From the IMG/VR virus record IMGVR_UViG_3300020470_000072, positions 1 through 37,660 of that record: a stretch of 37,660 bases of DNA, one strand, 5' to 3'. Made by a program: the position numbers and the translations under genes. Under the pieces are notes generated by a model, which saw only the letters and a list, made by a program, of their open reading frames with translations, was not told where the DNA came from and ran no database searches. This DNA comes from a virus. This document shows, in pieces, positions 33,901 through 37,660 of this stretch (position 1 is its first letter; every line of letters starts with the position of its first letter).

Positions 33901-35711
33901 CGTAAATCATCGGCAGCGAACTTGTACCAAGCAACACTTGTATCCATCTGACGTTGCGATTCGGGAATAATGCCTTGGAATGCAGCCGGTGCTTTCCTGA
34001 TTGCGGGGTTAGCTCCGCTACCAATATCTTGCGGACGTAAAACCTCTGGCACGTTGCCTTTGAACTTTTTGAGTCCTTTGATAGCTGGGCCCTCTAAAGC
34101 GTCGTTACGAACAACCTTCACTGGGACAGCTTCGAGCCCTCTCATGTCTGCTGCGGCTAAACGCTTTTGTCCGTCAGTTAACGCAGCAGCACCAGTTCTC
34201 GGGTTGTACTCCAACACCACAGCTTCACGAATACCGTTAGCTCGGATGTCGTCAGACAATTCGGTTACGTCGTCAACAACCTCTACTCCGAAACGTTTCA
34301 GATCTTGAACTGGGACTACCTGTACTAGCTCGTCAGCAGCGAGAGCTGGATGGGTAGCGGCAGGTCTCATCACTGCCGTGTCCAACTCTTTAAGGTTTGT
34401 CAGTACTTCTTTCTGTGTGAATTCGACAATGTTGTTCACATACAACGGCATCGACTGGATTGGGTTAACCATCGCTGCTGTTGTGAGACGCCGATTCATT
34501 TCAGCTTCGTCGATTGTCCCTAAGCTTCGAGCGTCAATGTCGAGAATGTTGAGGTACACCTGATCGGTTGCTGGGTCAGTACCCAAATAAATGGAGTGAA
34601 CGCCTGCACGTAGGTCAGCTAACGCCAGCTCAGGATGGCCGTTACCCATGGTGATCTTCGCTAACTGCACCATGCCTGCTCGCAGTTCAGCCATTTCAAC
34701 TTCAGTCAGCTCTTTACCTGACATCAGTTTTTTCCAATGCTTATCGATCTCAGGCATTCCTTTACCGAGACGCAGCGTTGGCTGGTTAGTCCAGCCTTTT
34801 TTCTTTGTGACTAGGTGATCGAATTGTGAGGCTTCAACAGCTACGGCAGCTACACGCACCTCACCTAACGTCATTCCTGTGCTTTGCGACATCCGATAAT
34901 CGGGTATTTGTTCGAGCAGATCGTCGGCGAGTCCCTTAAAGAAAACGTCAGCTTGGACAGCGTTGCTGTTGTTTGGTTTCCATTGACCCAAGTCGTCAGC
35001 TTTACCTATCAACGATTGACGCAGATCTGTGAACGCTGCAGTTTCGCTGAAGGTAGGTGTACCCATCTTTGCTCTAGCTATAGAAGACATTGCCTGTCGG
35101 GACCGTCCACCAATGGTGGGGATCAGCGATCCGGCAATTATCGGTTCATTTAATCGGCCTGATAACTGTGCCAGCGTGCCTGTATCGGTAGTGGCAACCA
35201 TTACCGGTATTTGTGGTTCGAAACCGTTTCTTGGGCCACCCGGCAAAGGAGCTAAACCCAAAATGGAGTTCATGGTGAACGCTCGAGGTCGAGCTGCAGC
35301 ACCTGCGGCTACCGCCGCACCGCCAACACCGGCAGCTACACCGATGGTGCCAAGCGTGCGTTCGATCCATCCGGCGTCAGGGTCTGCTGCTGCACGAATA
35401 GCTAATGCTTCACCAAGTACCGGAGTCGTGTATGCCTGTTGAGTAGCGAAATCGCCGAGGCTTCCGAAAACGTCAGAAACCGAGAAACCGTCAGTAGCTC
35501 GATTAGCTATCTGCTGCCCAAGAATGCTGGTCGGCATCATGTTGCCGAGCATCCCTAGCCCGCCTCGAATAACACCTTGTTCTCTGATCGGGTCAAAGAA
35601 CCCCGGTTGGGGGCCTTGAGGTTCAGGGGTCGGTTGTGGAACTGGTTCCGGCGCAACAGGTCTTTCAGTCAGCTCTTCCTGTTCAGGAAGCATCCCGCCG
35701 GTGAACACCAT
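30924..35711 (-). CDS. Giant multidomain virion protein with ParB-like and glycosylase-like domains
   Basis: The 1595 residues begin with a Pro/Gln/Glu-rich segment and a Gly/Ala-rich hydrophobic stretch (about 120-140). Residues about 460-535 resemble the ParB N-terminal domain: VQVVPVQDL, DIRANGIREAVVLEY, TDGQKRLAAADMRG (513-526), VPVKVV. Residues about 590-760 resemble a helix-hairpin-helix DNA glycosylase-like domain: VAWYKFAADDLR, a MSAGELWEQNIEKA block, and VVIDRHAFAIAMG (IDRHA at 752-756). Near 1260 is VHDFFGH (His1260, His1265) with GEEAAYLLH (Glu1277, His1284), a possible metal site. The rest is unassigned. Such multi-domain phage proteins are called polyvalent and may act in the cell after ejection. 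None of these domains was confirmed by search. Confidence 0.7.
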   Translation of the reverse strand: MVFTGGMLPEQEELTERPVAPEPVPQPTPEPQGPQPGFFDPIREQGVIRGGLGMLGNMMPTSILGQQIANRATDGFSVSDVFGSLGDFATQQAYTTPVLGEALAIRAAADPDAGWIERTLGTIGVAAGVGGAAVAAGAAARPRAFTMNSILGLAPLPGGPRNGFEPQIPVMVATTDTGTLAQLSGRLNEPIIAGSLIPTIGGRSRQAMSSIARAKMGTPTFSETAAFTDLRQSLIGKADDLGQWKPNNSNAVQADVFFKGLADDLLEQIPDYRMSQSTGMTLGEVRVAAVAVEASQFDHLVTKKKGWTNQPTLRLGKGMPEIDKHWKKLMSGKELTEVEMAELRAGMVQLAKITMGNGHPELALADLRAGVHSIYLGTDPATDQVYLNILDIDARSLGTIDEAEMNRRLTTAAMVNPIQSMPLYVNNIVEFTQKEVLTNLKELDTAVMRPAATHPALAADELVQVVPVQDLKRFGVEVVDDVTELSDDIRANGIREAVVLEYNPRTGAAALTDGQKRLAAADMRGLEAVPVKVVRNDALEGPAIKGLKKFKGNVPEVLRPQDIGSGANPAIRKAPAAFQGIIPESQRQMDTSVAWYKFAADDLRGAANEIGINHRKLVGVASLMSAGELWEQNIEKAVAAGRYLTDHADATPRQLADHMNKVVGIKTTNEEAKNVVALLKMADDDVEQFFLNKMTAINTLKQPNFVEAILQSEISDLERHQAAVYGMMTGAIDDYNAKYLFGELDEIVPVVIDRHAFAIAMGFSIAPDTRMSNNLYRSVRRAYEIAAEHLGEVEFPDGSRRNLTPSELQALTWVRWREWKGTTKNYKTYDPETFKQVQSPSNWIHGQGPAHIFNDRLIQAVTTPLPPAFTHRNLAQTSTPTWRYPKDLVGRVKSGKQRMASGLGASTRQVGLAHGLEGMQVQVPPGANMTGGYGSFGYSPTGQNIRPRQPMVVGSAKRFYENVLRTQTVDAVKGPTFTGSRIKRATAEIPGLEGEMAISVSAPAITNHGIDATRAHDHMSAMLNEAGITHRVVKEPQFQGRSTVWVDDDGIQYWSMDDLEEAGLTVNDVTPGTDTETRSGVHFVFDDPEMMRRARNFMHSPNPHMEAGHAPAASKAKQGYLDTWGGVFDLGPVRGVKKELGYRGVEGELRGQRSPLDRTQADAETGKRIADAYEAADPVMTDADIASYDQFVREVDAQYEYMTEVLYVKVEVVDSNPYSSPAQMAADIRDNNTIKVLSTEATGGHPYMSNEQNDRFRAVHDFFGHTVMGNSFTRHGEEAAYLLHSQMFSETARGAMHSETAGQNSWLNFSKQNRAKARKAVRQGLSYEGDFIEQKAKVLPKEMWSDETLAAHPGLLKGSDQGRMIDHVYNEQILDFVMYGNGEKIPPGMTPVYEHYYRDDVNMVQHLSRQGDPNSANTVQAWVERDGLFEYFKDAETSRYGSGHKPTFERMNGRWYWDGVGEVVNTGAVDQWENVARQAVHPFDLTIDGDRVSEIAVHLPIEGTGQVQMAIGQTTVPGADPNRTVVWRLTSRGSEDSFRQGAFRSEVDVPNVKGNGRMDPTLMDEMVQFMQRTGFVGGSKQGARTQGFPSFKVVK

Positions 35712-35716
35712 GACTG

Positions 35717-36151
35717 CTACCGCCGGTTTTCAATCAAAGCATCCATGACAAGTTTCGCCCACTCCCGTGTCTCTTCGGAAACCTCAGGGTGAGTGGTTAA
35801 CGCATCAAGGATTGCTAAACGTTGCTGATCAGCAGCTTGCTGTTTCGGTGGCATAGGCGCAGCGCCTTGATCCATTGGTTGCGACAACGGAACATTTGGT
35901 CGTTGCGTGGGAGCCATGACGCCTTGAGGAAGCATCGACGGACCTTCTTTGGGCCGTCCTTCCTGCTGTGGCATGCCACGGCTTGGTAAAGGACCGGGAG
36001 TTCCACCCACGCCTTGCTGTTCGGGAGCAGCCATTGGTGGAAGCGAAGACTTAAGGTTCGCTAAATCCGCTTTCTCTCCGTACGTTCCAGACTCAGGTTT
36101 GTTTACTGAAGTGTTCTGAGTCGGTGTTTTTTCAATATCCATTTCGGCCAT
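35717..36151 (-). CDS. Pro/Gln-rich hypothetical protein
   Basis: The 144 residues are dominated by Pro, Gln, Gly and Met (PPMAAPEQQGVGGTPGPLP, PMDQGAAPMPPKQQ), which is probably disordered. The C-terminal 35 residues (QQRLAILDALTTHPEVSEE, TREWAKLVMDALIENRR) form one or two helices. A disordered linker plus a helical tail in a gene just after the portal could be a chaperone or connector factor for the giant proteins. It starts at the ATG that overlaps the previous stop (TAATG). No named family was recognised. Confidence 0.6.
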   Translation of the reverse strand: MAEMDIEKTPTQNTSVNKPESGTYGEKADLANLKSSLPPMAAPEQQGVGGTPGPLPSRGMPQQEGRPKEGPSMLPQGVMAPTQRPNVPLSQPMDQGAAPMPPKQQAADQQRLAILDALTTHPEVSEETREWAKLVMDALIENRR

Positions 36152-36285
36152 TACTGACAGCTTTCGCAGATCTCATATCCGTCGATCGAACATTCGATAG
36201 GAGTGTCATCATCGAACGGATCTAACTCGGGTCGTTCCCCCATCATTTCGGTAGGGGTTTCCGTCATTTCCTGCGTCTCTGTCAT
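36151..36285 (-). CDS. 44-residue acidic peptide with three cysteines
   Basis: A short frame begins at ATG 36285, overlapping the portal stop (ATGA), and ends at TAA 36151, which overlaps the next start (TAATG). The 44 residues are acidic (PELDPFDDDTP) and end IECSIDGYEICESCQ, with Cys32, Cys40 and Cys43. The exact overlaps with both neighbours and the otherwise gene-free 130 bases make it a likely true gene. Cysteine spacing allows partial metal binding. Function is unknown. Confidence 0.68.
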   Translation of the reverse strand: MTETQEMTETPTEMMGERPELDPFDDDTPIECSIDGYEICESCQ

Positions 36286-37660
36286 CCAGTCACCTGTGTT
36301 CCAAGCATTCCGCCCTCACCTGCGGGCATTCCTAAACGTGCTAAAAGCTCGGCTCCCCCCGGTGGAGCTGGCGGAACAGCTCCGCCGCCCTCTCCGGGAG
36401 GAGGAGCACCAGCCGGAAGTCCCGGATCCATTGGGGCTCCAAGCCCCGTTGGCACCTGCGCTTCCAACATCTCTTGCTCTGGTTTAACGATGTACTCCTC
36501 AAACAAGTCGAACAGGTCGTCGCCCTTCTCACGGGCACGAGCAATCTCAACCAAAGCCTCGTTAGGTACCAGCCCTGACTCGAGACCTTGAAGAAGTTTC
36601 GCTAAAGCCATAGCCCTGAACTTCTCCACGTCAAGACGGGAACGTTCACGGCCAACGTCAGTCAAACCATCAATGTTTTCCTGAACGAATTCTTTCGAAA
36701 CAAACTCTGCTTGCGAATACTGGATGTGCAGCACAGCGGACTGTGCAGGGTCACGTCCCAAACCAAGCCCGTACTCCACTCGGAGACGATGCGAAGGATC
36801 AATATCGGTACGTGCGTTGTACTCCGACAAGAACTCTTGGTTACGGAGAATCCCGGCAGCTACTTTCGGGCCAGGAAAATACGCTTTGTCGACCTCGAGA
36901 GCGATACGCAAAGCACGTTCCATCTGCCGTTGCAGAATCTGGTGGTACGTCCTAATCGCCGTGTTCATCATCCCAGCAGAAGCCTCAAGGAACTTCGCTG
37001 AAGCGATCGACTGGTCAATCTCACCTGGTCGACTCTTAGGCCAACGTCCACCAACGTGGATACCTTCAATAAGTTGAGCCAAGTCGGCTTGAACATTCAA
37101 CGATGACACTGCTGGCGGAACACGACCAATAGCGCCCTGCGGCCCCAACTCGATAAACGAGCCACCGCCGTAAGGCATTTCACCAATCAGGTCTTTCACG
37201 AATATGTCCGAGTAGACAGCTTGATCGGCATAATCCAAGATCAAACCCATCAACCGGATGTGTGCTTCGAGAAGACCAATCACCTGATCGAACTGGCCAC
37301 GTATCTCACCATCGAGTGAAACACGGGACCCGATCACTACCGGGCAGATCCCGGTCTTGTTTTCGATTCGTTCCAGCTCAACTGGCAGCGGCACATCTTG
37401 TGCAGATCCGTAAGCCACTAACCCAGAAGTAGATGCCTGATACAGGCCAGTGAGGAGATACTCGTTTTCGTCGTAGTACTCAACCAACACAACTTTGGTG
37501 TTTTCGTCAGGATCGCCATATTCGTTGTACTGGCCAAGAGCGACACGTAGTTTGTCTTTGTAAGCGTTAGGGAGCTGAGTGAAGAACACTTCCCGTGCGA
37601 ACATGCAGCGTCGAACATCGTCACCCGGACGGAAACCCGGCTCCGGGTAGCACTGCCTCG
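36282..37660 (-). CDS. Portal protein (start beyond the right edge)
   Basis: The frame is open to the right edge, with no stop between the last in-window ATG (37604) and 37660, so the N-terminus lies outside. The visible part has about 459 residues. It shows the portal body: PVVIGSRVSLDGEIRGQFDQVI (a crown/wing-type region), QILQRQMERALRIALEVDKAYF (a long helix), DPSHRLRVEYGLGLGRDPAQS, and a C-terminal Pro/Gly-rich tail (PAGAPPPGEGGGAVPPAPP). Portals form the dodecameric channel for DNA entry. The gene directly precedes the two giant proteins, and the terminase is expected further right. Confidence 0.75.
   Translation of the reverse strand, partial: RQCYPEPGFRPGDDVRRCMFAREVFFTQLPNAYKDKLRVALGQYNEYGDPDENTKVVLVEYYDENEYLLTGLYQASTSGLVAYGSAQDVPLPVELERIENKTGICPVVIGSRVSLDGEIRGQFDQVIGLLEAHIRLMGLILDYADQAVYSDIFVKDLIGEMPYGGGSFIELGPQGAIGRVPPAVSSLNVQADLAQLIEGIHVGGRWPKSRPGEIDQSIASAKFLEASAGMMNTAIRTYHQILQRQMERALRIALEVDKAYFPGPKVAAGILRNQEFLSEYNARTDIDPSHRLRVEYGLGLGRDPAQSAVLHIQYSQAEFVSKEFVQENIDGLTDVGRERSRLDVEKFRAMALAKLLQGLESGLVPNEALVEIARAREKGDDLFDLFEEYIVKPEQEMLEAQVPTGLGAPMDPGLPAGAPPPGEGGGAVPPAPPGGAELLARLGMPAGEGGMLGTQVTG

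Noticed and set aside
25639-35711. The two giant genes as tail tape-measure proteins
   Set aside because: A long-tail phage should also have a tail tube, tail terminator and frameshifted assembly chaperones near them. None is present. The genes lie directly after the portal and before the scaffold, and one carries enzyme-like domains, so internal or ejected proteins fit better.

Overview
The window is a virus genome segment of the dsDNA tailed-phage type, about 50% GC by eye and almost fully coding. It is split into two opposed modules that meet near position 8.1-8.5 kb. No rRNA, tRNA, CRISPR array or insertion sequence was seen. No gene-free stretch exceeds about 130 bases.

The rightward module (1-8116, + strand) handles replication, nucleotide metabolism and integration. 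In order it holds a small left-edge gene, a protein with three helix-turn-helix units, a Cas4/RecB-like exonuclease with four Fe-S cysteines, an unknown protein, a DnaB-type helicase core, a small acidic protein, a TOPRIM primase whose zinc-finger cysteines are gone, a lysozyme-like enzyme, two PD-(D/E)XK nucleases, a deoxynucleoside monophosphate kinase, a sigma region 4-like protein, two small proteins and a complete tyrosine integrase. Most genes overlap by a few bases or touch, so the module looks like one operon. The integrase has its own upstream region with a promoter-like site and a duplicated motif. No DNA polymerase is present; if there is one, it lies outside.

The leftward module (37660-8083, - strand) is the virion and lysis module. 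Read in its own direction it gives the portal protein (cut by the right edge), a 44-residue gene, a Pro/Gln-rich protein, two giant proteins (1595 and 1761 residues), three mid-size internal-type proteins, scaffold, HK97-fold major capsid protein, a decoration-like protein, a long run of tail-fibre and structural proteins, a holin-like protein, a 24-residue lysine-rich peptide, a zinc-ribbon protein and a small membrane protein. The terminase is presumably beyond the right edge. I see no tape-measure protein, tail tube or frameshifted tail-assembly chaperone. Giant internal proteins lie just after the portal, so a short-tailed (podovirus-like) particle with large ejected proteins is the best inference.

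Several families here (the small WEL...GR.PTIS membrane protein, the internal proteins, the domain ending in IDRHA) recall actinobacteriophages from memory, so an actinobacterial host is possible, but the sequence alone does not prove it. The integrase implies that a temperate lifestyle is possible; no repressor or excisionase was firmly recognised. The most unusual items are the 1595-residue virion protein that appears to carry ParB-like and glycosylase-like domains plus an HDFFGH motif, the paralogous fibre cassette at 14.5-18.1 kb, the lysine-rich mini-peptide, and the overlapping convergent transcription zone at 8.1-8.4 kb.
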